Positions 40,159 to 50,220 of a stretch of DNA of 64,000 bases are shown here, piece after piece; the first letter of the stretch is position 1, and each line of letters begins with the position of its first letter. Both the position numbers and the translations under genes were made by a program. The notes below the pieces were generated by a model. It did not search any database, was not told the DNA's origin, and saw only the letters and a list, made by a program, of their open reading frames with translations. The stretch covers positions 434,001-498,000 of the forward strand of contig NZ_LS483369.1 in the NCBI RefSeq assembly GCF_900475315.1, given 5' to 3'. This DNA comes from Neisseria cinerea. GTDB lineage: Bacteria > Pseudomonadota > Gammaproteobacteria > Burkholderiales > Neisseriaceae.

Positions 40159-42171
40159 TTAATCCGACGGATTGCCTTTTTTCATGCTGTCGAGCCTTCC
40201 GATTATATCGGCAAGGTTGCGTCTGCCTTCTTCCTTGCTGACAATCGGCTCGCCGCCTTTGCGCCCCAGGATTTTCAAATCTTCCTGTGGCATTTCGTCT
40301 ATGAATCGGCTGGGTTCGGGGAACTGCCATGTGCCTTGTTTTTTGCGTTTGACGCAGTGGGTCAGTGTGAGTTGGCGTTTGGCGCGGGTAATGCCGACGT
40401 ACATCAGGCGGCGTTCTTCTTCGACGTTGCCTTCTTCGATGCTGTCGTTGTGCGGCAAAACACCTTCTTCACAACCGATAAGGAAAACATACGGATACTC
40501 CAAACCTTTAGCGGCGTGTAGTGTGGATAGCGAGACGGCATCGGTTTCTTCTTCGTCTTTTCCTTCCAAAAGCGTCATCAAGGCGACGGTTTGGGCGAGT
40601 TCGATGATGTTTTTGCCGTCTTCCCCGCCTTTTCGTGCAAACCATGATACCAAATCGCCGACGTTGCGCCATTTGATTTCGCCGGCTTTGCCTTCTTCGT
40701 TTTGCATCAAATGGTTTTCATAGTCGATTTCTTCGAGCAGGCTGTTGATGAACTCGCCCGCTTCGCCGGTTTCGGCTTTGGCGCGGTAGCTGCCGAACAT
40801 ATCCATAAAGGCTTGCAGGTGCTGGCGGTTGGTATTGTTCAGCGTGGCAAGGGCTTCTTCGTTTTGCGCGGCTTCATACAGGCTGCATTCGTGTTCGTGC
40901 GCGTAAGTGTTGAGCTTGCCCAGCGTTACATCGCCGATGCCGCGTTTGGGCGTGGTAACGGCACGCAGAAAGGCGGGATCGTCGTTGGGGTTGGCAAGCA
41001 GCCGCACATAAGACAACACGTCTTTGATTTCGGCTTTGTCGAAAAAGCTTTGTCCGCCGGAGAGACGGTAGGGGATACGCGCGCCGCGTAATGCTTCCTC
41101 GAAAATCCTCGCCTGATGCTTTCCGCGGTATAACACGGCGAAATCGGCATATTGGGTTTTGTCGCCGCCGATGAGTTTTTGTTTGACGATTTGGCTGACG
41201 ACCCAGTCGGCTTCGTGCTGCTCGTTTTGACAGGCAACGACTTTGACGGGCTCGCCTTCGCCCAATTGCGACCAAAGTTTTTTGGTAAACAGCTTAGGGT
41301 TGTTTTCGATAACTTTGTTGGCGATTTTGAGAATCCGAGCGGTGGAGCGGTAGTTTTGCTCCAGTTTGATGACTTTCATCTGCGGATAGTTTTCCTGCAT
41401 TTTGCGCAGGTTTTCCATGTTCGCACCGCGCCATGCGTAGATGGACTGGTCGTCGTCGCCGACGGCGGTAAACATACCTTCCGCGCCGGTCAGCAGCTTC
41501 ATCAACGTAAATTGGCAGGTATTCGTATCTTGGCATTCGTCAACCAGCAGATAACGCAGCCGCCGCTGCCATTTGTTGCGCACTTCGCTGTTTTGCTGCA
41601 ACAGCACGGCGGGCAGGCGGATTAAGTCGTCAAAGTCCACCGCCTGATAGCTTTGTAAGGTTTCCTGATAGCTCGCATACACGCGTGCGGTTTGTTGTTC
41701 CCACGCATTAGAGGCCGTCTGAACGACATCTTCAGGCGTTTTTAAATCGTTTTTCCAAAGGGAAATTTGATGTTGCGCTTTGAATGTGGCTTCTTTGCCC
41801 GTACCGCCTAAGAGTTCGCCGATGATTTTGGCGCTGTCGGTGGAATCGAGGATGGAAAAGTTTTTTTTGTAACCGATATGGTTCGCCTCTTCGCGTAGAA
41901 TCTTCATGCCCAAAGAGTGGAACGTGCAAATCGTCAGCCCGCGCGTTTGCGATTTGGGCAGCATTTTGGCGACGCGCTCCTGCATTTCCGCAGCGGCTTT
42001 GTTGGTAAAGGTAATTGCGGCGACGGTATGCGGCAGATAGCCGACATTGACAATCAAATGCTTGATTTTTTGAGTAATCACGCCGGTTTTGCCGCTGCCT
42101 GCGCCGGCAAGGACGAGCAGGGGGCCGCCGAGGTAACGGACGGCTTCGAGCTGTTGGGGATTGAGTTTCAT
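40159..42171 (-). CDS. rep: ATP-dependent DNA helicase Rep
   Basis: SF1A 3'-5' helicase that helps replication forks pass obstacles. The start is one of two adjacent ATGs (42174 or 42171), giving 671 or 670 residues. A long upstream extension overlaps aroD and is rejected. Motif I LAGAGSGKTGV, motif II VDECQDTN, QSIYAWRGA and YVGITRAKRQL are all present. The gene lies 22 bases after aroD with an uptake sequence in the gap and no clear Shine-Dalgarno sequence. Confidence 0.95.
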   Translation of the reverse strand: MKLNPQQLEAVRYLGGPLLVLAGAGSGKTGVITQKIKHLIVNVGYLPHTVAAITFTNKAAAEMQERVAKMLPKSQTRGLTICTFHSLGMKILREEANHIGYKKNFSILDSTDSAKIIGELLGGTGKEATFKAQHQISLWKNDLKTPEDVVQTASNAWEQQTARVYASYQETLQSYQAVDFDDLIRLPAVLLQQNSEVRNKWQRRLRYLLVDECQDTNTCQFTLMKLLTGAEGMFTAVGDDDQSIYAWRGANMENLRKMQENYPQMKVIKLEQNYRSTARILKIANKVIENNPKLFTKKLWSQLGEGEPVKVVACQNEQHEADWVVSQIVKQKLIGGDKTQYADFAVLYRGKHQARIFEEALRGARIPYRLSGGQSFFDKAEIKDVLSYVRLLANPNDDPAFLRAVTTPKRGIGDVTLGKLNTYAHEHECSLYEAAQNEEALATLNNTNRQHLQAFMDMFGSYRAKAETGEAGEFINSLLEEIDYENHLMQNEEGKAGEIKWRNVGDLVSWFARKGGEDGKNIIELAQTVALMTLLEGKDEEETDAVSLSTLHAAKGLEYPYVFLIGCEEGVLPHNDSIEEGNVEEERRLMYVGITRAKRQLTLTHCVKRKKQGTWQFPEPSRFIDEMPQEDLKILGRKGGEPIVSKEEGRRNLADIIGRLDSMKKGNPSD

Positions 42172-42193
42172 CATGTTTTGATGCCGTCTGAAA

Positions 42194-42958
42194 TCAGTCT
42201 GCGCCGCTTTCGAGGCAGTCGAGTGCCGCACGGAGGGCGGATACGCCGATTTGCCCCGGCGCGGAGTTTTGCGTTCCCGAACCGAACGTGATGCTTGAGC
42301 CGAACACCTGTCCGGCAAGCCGGCTGACCGCACCCGTCTGCCCCATCGACATCGTAACAACCGGTTTGGCGACAAGCTGTTTCGCTTTGAGCGTGGCGGA
42401 AAGTAAAGTCAGCACATCTTCCGCGCTTTGCGGCATCACCGCAATTTTGCAGATGTCTGCGCCGCAGTCCTCCATCTGTTTCAGACGGCATACGATTTCT
42501 TCTTGCGGCGGCGTGCGGTGAAACTCATGATTGCAGAGCAGGGCGGCGATGCCGTTTTTTTGAGCATTCGCTACAGCGCGCCGGACGGCGGTTTCGCCGG
42601 AAAACAGCTCGATATCGATAATGTCGGGCAGGCGGCTTTCGATCAGCGCGTCGAGCAGTTCAAAATAATAATCATCCGAACACGGGAACGAGCCACCTTC
42701 GCCATGCCGTCTGAACGTAAACAGCAGCGGTTTGTCGGGCAGCGCGTCGCGGACGCTCTGCGTGTGGCGCAATACTTCGCCGATGCTGCCCGCGCATTCC
42801 AAAAAGTCGGTGCGGAACTCGACGATGTCGAAGGGCAGGTTTTTGATTTGGGGCAGTACGGCTGCAAGTTCGGCAGCAGTGCGGGCAACCAGGGGTACGG
42901 CGATTTTGGTGCGTCCGCTTCCGATAACGGTATTTTTGACGGTAAGGCTGGTGTGCAT
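42194..42958 (-). CDS. aroD: type I 3-dehydroquinate dehydratase AroD
   Basis: Third step of the shikimate pathway through a Schiff base on lysine. It has 254 residues. The conserved His is in CNHEFHRTP and the Schiff-base Lys in DICKIAVMP. The C-terminal GSGTQNSAPGQIG contacts the substrate. It leads a leftward pair with rep and is divergent from recA. Confidence 0.95.
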   Translation of the reverse strand: MHTSLTVKNTVIGSGRTKIAVPLVARTAAELAAVLPQIKNLPFDIVEFRTDFLECAGSIGEVLRHTQSVRDALPDKPLLFTFRRHGEGGSFPCSDDYYFELLDALIESRLPDIIDIELFSGETAVRRAVANAQKNGIAALLCNHEFHRTPPQEEIVCRLKQMEDCGADICKIAVMPQSAEDVLTLLSATLKAKQLVAKPVVTMSMGQTGAVSRLAGQVFGSSITFGSGTQNSAPGQIGVSALRAALDCLESGAD

Positions 42959-43069
42959 GGCGGTTCAGGCGGCTGGCGGGAAAAGTAAGGGCGCCATTAT
43001 AGCAAAGGAGGGGCAATGTTTCAGACGGCATTCGGTCTGAAGCGGATGGTAGCCCCCGAAAGGCAAACA

Positions 43070-43078
43070 TGCGATAAT
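43070..43078 (+). promoter_or_regulatory. possible recA extended -10
   Basis: TGCGATAAT about 80 bases before the recA start. The -35 is poor, so an extended -10 promoter is suggested. No LexA operator is seen. Confidence 0.35.
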
Positions 43079-43157
43079 GACCGACCGATTCATATTCCGC
43101 GCCGCAGCCCGTGCTGTGCCGCATATTACATACCGCATTTGTTCCGGAGGAACCCTC

Positions 43158-44204
43158 ATGTCAGACGATAAAAGCAAAGCCCTTGCCGCCGCCTTGGCGC
43201 AAATCGAAAAAAGTTTCGGCAAAGGCTCCATCATGAAAATGGACGGCAGCCAGCAGGAAGAAAATCTCGAAGTCATTTCCACCGGTTCATTGGGTTTGGA
43301 CCTGGCACTCGGTGTCGGCGGCCTGCCGCGCGGCCGTATCGTCGAAATCTTCGGTCCGGAGTCGTCCGGTAAAACCACCCTCTGTCTTGAGGCGGTCGCA
43401 CAGTGTCAAAAAGACGGCGGCGTGTGTGCCTTTATTGATGCGGAACATGCCTTCGATCCCGTTTACGCGCGCAAGCTCGGCGTCAAAGTAGAAGAGCTCT
43501 ACCTTTCCCAGCCCGATACCGGCGAACAGGCTTTGGAAATCTGCGATACGCTTGTGCGCTCCGGCGGTGTGGACATGGTGGTCGTCGACTCTGTCGCCGC
43601 CCTCGTCCCCAAAGCCGAAATCGAAGGCGACATGGGCGACAGCCACGTCGGACTTCATGCGCGGCTGATGAGTCAGGCTTTGCGTAAACTGACCGGACAC
43701 ATCAAAAAAACCAATACCCTGGTCGTATTCATCAACCAAATCCGCATGAAGATCGGCGTGATGTTCGGCAGCCCCGAAACCACCACCGGCGGCAACGCGC
43801 TCAAATTCTATTCTTCCGTCCGCCTCGATATCCGCCGTACGGGTCAGATTAAAAAAGGTGAGGAAGTCATCGGTAACGAAACCCGCGTTAAAGTTATCAA
43901 AAATAAAGTCGCCCCCCCGTTCCGTCAGGCAGAATTCGACATCTTGTACGGCGAAGGCGTAAGTTGGGAAGGCGAGTTGATTGATATAGGCGTGAAGAAC
44001 GACATCATCAACAAGTCCGGAGCCTGGTACAGCTATAACGGTGCGAAAATCGGTCAGGGCAAAGACAACGTCCGTGTTTGGTTGAAGGAAAATCCTGAGG
44101 TTGCCGATGAAATCGATGCGAAAATCCGTGCATTGAACGGCGTGGAAATGCACATCACCGAAGGAAAATTGGACGAAACCGACGGCGAGCGTCCCGAAGA
44201 ATAA
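43158..44204 (+). CDS. recA: recombinase RecA
   Basis: Strand-exchange ATPase of homologous recombination, needed in Neisseria for transformation and pilin antigenic variation. The start at 43158 ([13 protein letters not shown]) follows GGAGG and gives 348 residues. Walker [10 protein letters not shown], Walker [10 protein letters not shown] and the loop region [21 protein letters not shown]-type motif are intact. The C-terminus is acidic. Confidence 0.98.
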
Positions 44205-44220
44205 AATTTGAAATCCCGAT

Positions 44221-44254
44221 AAACGGTACTTCTGTTGCGAAGTACCGTTTTTTT
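44221..44254 (+). terminator. recA terminator
   Basis: AAACGGTACTTC and GAAGTACCGTTT form a perfect 12-base-pair stem with loop TGTTGC and T7. It contains no uptake sequence. Confidence 0.95.
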
Positions 44255-44367
44255 GTGCCGCCTGCCGGCTTGGTTTATTTTGTCCGGATTCGGTCGGTAT
44301 TGGTTTTCAGGCCGGATGGTGTTTGAATATGCGGGGGGTATCGGCATTGTTTGATATGGAATCCCGA

Positions 44368-45288
44368 TTAATATCGTTTCCGTTCGGCAGTGCGCGTTGC
44401 CAGCCAGCAGACGGATGAACCGAGGCAGACCATTGCCGCGCCCTGCCAAAACTCGACGGGAAGGGGCGTTTGCAGTAGGAAGGATGAAATGCAGGCAGAA
44501 AAAATCGGGATGAAATAGGATGCGCCGGCAAGAACGGTCATGTTGCCGCGCGAAATGCCGATGTTCCAAACGGCATAACCCAAACCCAGACAGGATGCGG
44601 CGGCGGTTGTGTAGAACAGTGATGCGGTATCGAAATTCAGGCTGCCTGTGCCGTCTGAAAAGTATTTTGCCCACAAGATGCATGAAACGAGCAGGAAAAA
44701 GAAGCCGACGGCGTTGCCCTGTGCTTTGATGCGTGCGGTCAGTGTGCAGTATGCCGCCCAGAACAGCGCGTCCGAAAGCGCCATGATGTAGCTTGTCGGA
44801 TTGGTGCGTATGTTGGCTATCATTCCGGAGACGGAAAATCCACCTTCTCCGCCCAATACGACTGCGATACCGGCGAAAGACAGGATAAAGCCTAAGGCAA
44901 TCCACCATTTCGCAGGCTGCCTGTTGAACAGGACGGCGCCGATAATGGTAAAGGTTGGCCATAAGTAGTTGACCATGCCGACTTCGACGGTTTGGCGCGC
45001 GTTTCGGGCGTAACCGACGGACAGCGACAGGCACAGTTCGCATCCGACGAAGAAAAGGCTTGCCCAAAACAGGTAGCTCTTGCTGAAGCGACTCAGATTC
45101 GGCCTGCCGAAAATGATAAAAATCAATACGGCAGCCATGCTGTACATCATCGCTGCACCGCCGACCGCGCCCATATGCAGGCTGACGGTGCGGATGAGTC
45201 CGATGACCGAACTCCAAAAGGCGACGGCAAGCAGCCCGACGGCGGTCGCCTGTTTGGGTGTGAGGTTTTGTTGTAATCTGGAAAGCAT
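44368..45288 (-). CDS. yddG: YddG-like aromatic amino acid exporter (DMT superfamily)
   Basis: A ten-segment inner-membrane transporter, 306 residues from the ATG at 45288. It aligns by eye with E. coli YddG along its length: GLLAVAFWSSVIGLIR, GAVGGAAMMYS, TVEVGMVNYLWPTFTI, AAYCTLTARI, FWQGAAMVCLGSSVCWLATR. YddG exports aromatic amino acids. The start lacks a strong ribosome site. Confidence 0.85.
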   Translation of the reverse strand: MLSRLQQNLTPKQATAVGLLAVAFWSSVIGLIRTVSLHMGAVGGAAMMYSMAAVLIFIIFGRPNLSRFSKSYLFWASLFFVGCELCLSLSVGYARNARQTVEVGMVNYLWPTFTIIGAVLFNRQPAKWWIALGFILSFAGIAVVLGGEGGFSVSGMIANIRTNPTSYIMALSDALFWAAYCTLTARIKAQGNAVGFFFLLVSCILWAKYFSDGTGSLNFDTASLFYTTAAASCLGLGYAVWNIGISRGNMTVLAGASYFIPIFSACISSFLLQTPLPVEFWQGAAMVCLGSSVCWLATRTAERKRY

Positions 45289-45355
45289 GGTGCTTAAAGG
45301 AAAATTTTGTTTAATATACCGACAGTATCCGCACGCGTATTCTCTGTCAAACGGA

Positions 45356-45389
45356 AAATGCCGTCTGAACAAGGTTTCAGACGGCATTT
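45356..45389. terminator. terminator between ybaB and yddG
   Basis: AAATGCCGTCTGAAC and GTTTCAGACGGCATTT, placed after ybaB on the reverse strand and ahead of yddG. Confidence 0.75.
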
Positions 45390-45412
45390 ATATTTTTGCA
45401 GCGTCAGTCGGA

Positions 45413-45748
45413 TCAGCGGAAGAAGTCTCCCATGCCTGCAGGCAGCCCTTGGGTGAAAGCGCCCATGGTTTTGCCGGTGGTTTCTTCAGCTTTGTCGGAG
45501 GCGGCATTGAACGCGGCAAGGACAAGGTCTTCGAGCATTTCTTTGTCGTCTGCGGCTTCCTGAATCAGCTCGGGGCTGATGTCGATTTTGCGGACGACAT
45601 GGGAACAGGTCATCACGACTTTAACCAAGCCGTTGCCTGCTTCGCCTTCTACTTCGGTTTCGGCAAGTTTCGCTTGCGCTTTTTTCATGTTTTCCTGCAT
45701 TTGCTGCGCCTGTTTCATCAGGCCGCCCAATCCGGCTTTTCCGAACAT
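45413..45748 (-). CDS. ybaB: nucleoid-associated protein YbaB/EbfC
   Basis: Dimeric DNA-binding protein of 111 residues; [21 protein letters not shown] and the segment [20 protein letters not shown] are typical. The start follows AGGAG. It is downstream of dnaX in the same direction, the common bacterial pairing dnaX-ybaB. Confidence 0.95.
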   Translation of the reverse strand: MFGKAGLGGLMKQAQQMQENMKKAQAKLAETEVEGEAGNGLVKVVMTCSHVVRKIDISPELIQEAADDKEMLEDLVLAAFNAASDKAEETTGKTMGAFTQGLPAGMGDFFR

Positions 45749-45829
45749 ACTGAATACTCCTGTTTGTGTTTGAATGAATGAGGGAAACGGCAATGCCGTC
45801 TGAAAGTGTTCAGGCGGCATTATATCTGT

Positions 45830-48013
45830 TTACGGTCGGTTTGCAGCCAATTCCAGAGATTCAGGTTCCCATACGGCTTCAAAAACCTGCAAAAGCCGAC
45901 GCGCGGTTTCGTCTGCTTCGAGCAAATCCTGTGCCTGCCGCCTACCTTCAAGTTGGATGCGCCGGCGGCGCATGTCCGGAGTTTCCCAGCCTGCGTCGTC
46001 GCGCCAGGGCTCGGTTTGCAACTTCAACGGCAGGCCGTAGGCTTCGGCAAGCGTGGTTCTGATTTTGTCGAGCCGCTCTTTGTTGGTCGTGGTGCGGGCT
46101 TCGTCGGTCAGCGAAAGCATCATCAGATGGCTGCCTGCATCGTATTGTGTCCATGCAGCGTGTTGCGCCAGCATTTGCGCTGCGCCGAGTTTGCGGGCGA
46201 AATGTCGGACGATTGCCGCCCAGTTTTCGGTGGAAAACTCAGGAGGTGGGGCGAATTGCGTACCGTCTTCGTCGTTGCTGCCTTCGTCGTCGTTGTTTTC
46301 TTCTTCCGCCTCTTCTTCCGCCTCTTCTTCTTCCGCATCGGCAGGGACGGCGTATTCCCAATCCGGCGGCGGGGGCATTTCTGCGCCGTCTTCTACGGGG
46401 TAGCCATCATCCGGAAAGTCGTAACTGTAGAAAGGTTCTGCAGGGGCTTCGTGCGCAAATGCTTCCGTTTCAACGGCTTCATCATTCGGTGTTGTCTGAA
46501 TGGGGTTTTCAGACGGCATTTCGGATAAGTAAGCCCCGGTTTCGTTGTCGGCTGCTTCGTTCTTGGAAACTTGATTTTCAGCCGATGTTTCGGCTTTGTT
46601 TGCGGAAGGGCGGTTTGCCTCTGTTGTTTCAGAGTTTGTTTGAATGCTTTCCGCTAACTCTTGCACGGGCACGTCCGATACGGTTTCTGCATCGTTCGGC
46701 ACATCTTCCCAAGGCAGAACATCGTTATTTCCCTGAGCGGAAGCCGATTCGGCAACCTTGTTTTCAGACGGCATTGCCGGCGTGGATGCCGTCTGAACGG
46801 ATGTTTGGGCGGTTTCTGCCTTAGAGGGAAGCGGCTTTTTTGCGGCCGCCTCCTTTTCGGCGGCTTGTGCCGATGGGGATTTTAATTCTGTATTTTCAAT
46901 CACGGCATTTGCCTCACATGAGGTTGCCGCCAACGGTGTAAACGCCAGCATACGCAGCAGGGTCATGACGAAGCCGGCGTATTCGTCGGGTGCAAGGCTC
47001 AAATCCTGTTTGCCGCGGATGGCGCATTGATAATAAAGCTGGATTTGTTCGCCGCTGAGTGTCTGGCTCAGCGGCAACAGCACACCGCGATCAGGGTCGT
47101 CGTGTGCCAAAGCGGATGACACCGCCTGTATCAAGGCTAGGTGTTGCAGCAGCATGGCCAGTTCGCCCAAGGCATTGTCAAAGCCGACGGCACACGCAGC
47201 CATTTCCTGCGCTTTTGCCAGCAGGGCTTCGCCGTCTTGGTTGATGATGCCTGTCAGCAGTTCGTACAGGTATTGTTTATCGACCGCACCGATCATTTGG
47301 CGGACGTCTTGTTCGGCAACGCTGCCCGAACCCATGGCGATGGCTTGGTCGAGCAGGCTCAGGGCGTCGCGCATCGAGCCTGCGGCGGCACGTCCCAAAA
47401 GTTGCAGGGCGGCAGGTTCGTAGGCAATTTTTTCGCTGTCGAGGACGTGGGCAAGGTGGTCGGCAACCTGCTGCGAAGTCATGTTGCGCAAGACAAATTG
47501 CAGGCAGCGGCTCAAGACGGTAACGGGAACTTTATGCGGATCGGTCGTGGCAAGGATGAATTTGACGTGTTCGGGTGGCTCTTCCAGAGTTTTGAGCATG
47601 GCGTTGAACGCGCTTTTGGAAAGCATATGCACTTCGTCGATGATATAGACTTTGTATTTGCCGGCGGTCGGTGCATATTGGGCGTTTTCCAATACTTCGC
47701 GGATGTTGTCGATGCCTGTGTTGGAGGCGGCGTCGATTTCTAGCAGATCGACGTAGCGCCCGGCATCGATCTGTGTACAGCTTTCGCATACGCCGCAAGG
47801 TTCGCCGTGTTGCGCGTTTTCGCAGTTGAGGCTTTTGGCAAGGATGCGGGCGATGGTGGTTTTACCTACGCCGCGTGTACCGGTCAGCAGGTAGGCGTGG
47901 TGCAGCCTGCCTTCGTCCAGCGCGTTGCGCAAGGCTTTGACGACGTGTTCCTGACCGACTAAGTCGGCGAAGGTTTTCGGACGCCATTTTCGTGCAAGAA
48001 CTTGATAAGCCAT
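45830..48013 (-). CDS. dnaX: DNA polymerase III subunits tau and gamma DnaX
   Basis: Clamp-loader ATPase, 727 residues for tau. AAA+ motifs TGTRGVGKTT and IDEVHMLS, plus a four-Cys zinc module CENAQHGEPCGVCESC, lie in the first 180 residues. Domain III ends near residue 360. A Pro/Ala/Glu-rich linker of about 250 residues follows with an extremely acidic stretch (EEEEAEEEAEEE), then the tau C-terminal domain that contacts the polymerase. A complete -1 frameshift cassette at residues 390-393 would yield gamma of about 397 residues. Confidence 0.97.
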   Translation of the reverse strand: MAYQVLARKWRPKTFADLVGQEHVVKALRNALDEGRLHHAYLLTGTRGVGKTTIARILAKSLNCENAQHGEPCGVCESCTQIDAGRYVDLLEIDAASNTGIDNIREVLENAQYAPTAGKYKVYIIDEVHMLSKSAFNAMLKTLEEPPEHVKFILATTDPHKVPVTVLSRCLQFVLRNMTSQQVADHLAHVLDSEKIAYEPAALQLLGRAAAGSMRDALSLLDQAIAMGSGSVAEQDVRQMIGAVDKQYLYELLTGIINQDGEALLAKAQEMAACAVGFDNALGELAMLLQHLALIQAVSSALAHDDPDRGVLLPLSQTLSGEQIQLYYQCAIRGKQDLSLAPDEYAGFVMTLLRMLAFTPLAATSCEANAVIENTELKSPSAQAAEKEAAAKKPLPSKAETAQTSVQTASTPAMPSENKVAESASAQGNNDVLPWEDVPNDAETVSDVPVQELAESIQTNSETTEANRPSANKAETSAENQVSKNEAADNETGAYLSEMPSENPIQTTPNDEAVETEAFAHEAPAEPFYSYDFPDDGYPVEDGAEMPPPPDWEYAVPADAEEEEAEEEAEEENNDDEGSNDEDGTQFAPPPEFSTENWAAIVRHFARKLGAAQMLAQHAAWTQYDAGSHLMMLSLTDEARTTTNKERLDKIRTTLAEAYGLPLKLQTEPWRDDAGWETPDMRRRRIQLEGRRQAQDLLEADETARRLLQVFEAVWEPESLELAANRP
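46821..46855 (-). promoter_or_regulatory. programmed -1 frameshift site in dnaX
   Basis: On the reverse strand AAGGAGG (46855-46849), a 7-base spacer, then the slippery heptamer A AAA AAG in frame (gcA AAA AAG, 46841-46835). In the -1 frame four codons (Ala Ala Ser Leu) precede TAA at 46823-46821. The heptamer matches E. coli dnaX. Confidence 0.85.
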
Positions 48014-48100
48014 ATTTTTCTCTTTGATTAAGCGTTTTGTCCGTTCGGGACGTATCCGGGCGCGTATTCTAGCATTTTTCGAACCGGCTCACGAAGGGGT

Positions 48101-50077
48101 TCACTGTCCGCGTAAAAACAAGGCATCCAATTCTTTTAAAGTCAGTTTGACCCATGTCGGACGGCCGTGGTTGCATTGGTTGCTACGCGGTGTGTTTTCC
48201 ATATCGCGCAGGAGCGCATTCATTTCCGGCAGGGTAAGCCGACGACCGGCGCGGACGGAGCCGTGGCAGGACATGGTGGCGAGGATGCGGTTTTCGTGTT
48301 CTTCGATGGTTTGGCTGCTGCCGACTTGGGCGAGTTCGCCCAATACATCTTTGGCCAGTGAAACGACGTCGGCTTTACCGAGCATGGCGGGAACTGCGCG
48401 GACGGCAAGGGTATTGCCGCCTATGTCGGACAATTCCAAGCCGAAGCCTACCAGTGCATCAGCATGGTCGGAGAGGGCGGCGCATTCTTCGTGGGATGCG
48501 GCAAAGGTTACGGGAATAAGCAGGCGTTGGCTTTGCAGCTTGCCGTTTTCCTGACGTTGGCGTTTCATTTTCTCGTAGTTGACGCGTTCGGCGGCGGCGT
48601 GCATGTCGATGAGCAGCAGGCTGTCTTCAGCTTGGGCAAGGATGTAGATGCCTAGTAATTGGGCAATGGCAAAACCGAGCGGCGGCAGTTCGGATTGGGA
48701 TGGGATGCCGTCTGAAAGTGGCGTATCTGTTTGGGGAGTAGGCGTTTCAGACGGCATATTGCCGAAACGTGCCTGTTCGAATTGGCTTAACTCAAGGTCG
48801 ATGTCGTCGGTTTTTTTGTAAAGCTCGGCGTAAGTATTCATGGCCGCGCGGCTTTCGCGCAGGGACAGGCTGTGTTGTTGCGGCGCACGCGCGGCTTGGT
48901 AAGGCATGGGTGCGGTTTTGCCTGATGAACCAAAGGCATTGCGTGTATCGGGTTTGTTACCTGTCGGGTAGTTAGATGCGCTATCAAACAGATTTTCACT
49001 GTCGTTTTCAGACGGCATTGGGGCAGGCGTAACGCCGGTAATGTCATGCAACACTTCGCCTGCGTTGCTGACGCTTTCGGTCAGGTCGGCGCGTGTGTCG
49101 GCAAGGGCTTTGTTGAGCGTGTGGAATACAAGTTGGTGCACCTGCTGGCTGTCGTGGAAGCGGATTTCTGTTTTGGTCGGGTGGACGTTGACATCTACGG
49201 CTTCGGGCGGCAGGTCGAGAAAGAGGACGAAAGCAGGCGTCAGTGCGTTATGCAATACGTCGCGGTATGCCTGTTTGACAGCATGGAGCATGACTTTGTC
49301 GCGCACGAAGCGGTGGTTGACGAAGCAATATTGTTTGTCGGTTTTGCCTTTGGCGAAAGTCGGCTTGGCAATCGCGCCGTAGAGCCGCAGCGCGCCGTTG
49401 CCGCTGTCTATTTCTAAGGATGCCGTCTGAAAGTCTTCGCCGACAATGGCGGCAATCCGTTCATGCAGGCTTTGGGCTGGAAGTTTGAACACTTGTTTGC
49501 CGTCGCGTTTGAGTGAGAAGGCGATGTGCGGATGCGCCAGCGCGAGGCGTTCGAACATGGTGGCGCAGTGGGCGTATTCGGTGTTTTCAGATTTGAGAAA
49601 CTTGCGCCGCGCGGGGGTATTGAAGAAGAGTTCGGCGGCTTCGATGGTGGTGCCGACGGGGTGAGCGGCGGCGGTGGGGCTGCTGAGTTTGCCGTCTTCG
49701 GCTTTGACTTGGGTCGCGTGCGCACTGCCGTCTTGGCGGCTGGTCAGTGTCAGGCGGCTGACGGAGGCGATGCTTGCCAAGCCTTCGCCGCGAAAGCCCA
49801 TGCTGGCAACGTGTTCCAAATCATTTAAGGTTTTGATTTTGCTGGTGGCGTGTCGGTGTAGCGCGAGTTCGATGTCGTCGGGGTGGATGCCGCTGCCGTT
49901 GTCGCTGATGCGAATCAGGCGGATGCCGCCGCCGGCCAGTTCAACATCAATCGCCGTTGCGCCTGCATCGATACTGTTTTCAACGATTTCTTTCAAGGCG
50001 TTGGCAGGGCGTTCGACCACTTCGCCGGCGGCGATTTGGTTGACAAGATGGTCGGGCAGGGCGGCAATTCGGGACAT
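48101..50077 (-). CDS. mutL: DNA mismatch repair protein MutL
   Basis: GHKL ATPase coordinating mismatch repair, 658 residues. N-terminal motifs EIVENSIDAGA, ISDNGSGI and MGFRGEGLASI are intact, and the central linker contains uptake sequences. The C-terminal domain has DMHAAAERVNYE, fitting the metal-dependent nicking endonuclease motif DMHA(X)2E(X)4E known from gonococcal MutL. This suits an organism without MutH. Confidence 0.96.
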   Translation of the reverse strand: MSRIAALPDHLVNQIAAGEVVERPANALKEIVENSIDAGATAIDVELAGGGIRLIRISDNGSGIHPDDIELALHRHATSKIKTLNDLEHVASMGFRGEGLASIASVSRLTLTSRQDGSAHATQVKAEDGKLSSPTAAAHPVGTTIEAAELFFNTPARRKFLKSENTEYAHCATMFERLALAHPHIAFSLKRDGKQVFKLPAQSLHERIAAIVGEDFQTASLEIDSGNGALRLYGAIAKPTFAKGKTDKQYCFVNHRFVRDKVMLHAVKQAYRDVLHNALTPAFVLFLDLPPEAVDVNVHPTKTEIRFHDSQQVHQLVFHTLNKALADTRADLTESVSNAGEVLHDITGVTPAPMPSENDSENLFDSASNYPTGNKPDTRNAFGSSGKTAPMPYQAARAPQQHSLSLRESRAAMNTYAELYKKTDDIDLELSQFEQARFGNMPSETPTPQTDTPLSDGIPSQSELPPLGFAIAQLLGIYILAQAEDSLLLIDMHAAAERVNYEKMKRQRQENGKLQSQRLLIPVTFAASHEECAALSDHADALVGFGLELSDIGGNTLAVRAVPAMLGKADVVSLAKDVLGELAQVGSSQTIEEHENRILATMSCHGSVRAGRRLTLPEMNALLRDMENTPRSNQCNHGRPTWVKLTLKELDALFLRGQ

Positions 50078-50220
50078 GGCATGGGCTTCCGTTTCAAAAA
50101 ACGCTTCATTCTATAATAAAACCCCTTACCTTTCTGCCTGTATTCTTGATAAAAGCCGTTTATCCCGTTTGGAAAATACCAGTATAATCACGCCATATTC
50201 CGTAAAATTGGAGCACAAAG

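Noticed and set aside
46300-46345. Run of GAA/GAG codons in dnaX looking like a simple repeat switch
   Set aside because: It is made of mixed triplets in frame and encodes an acidic linker, so length changes would not switch the gene off.
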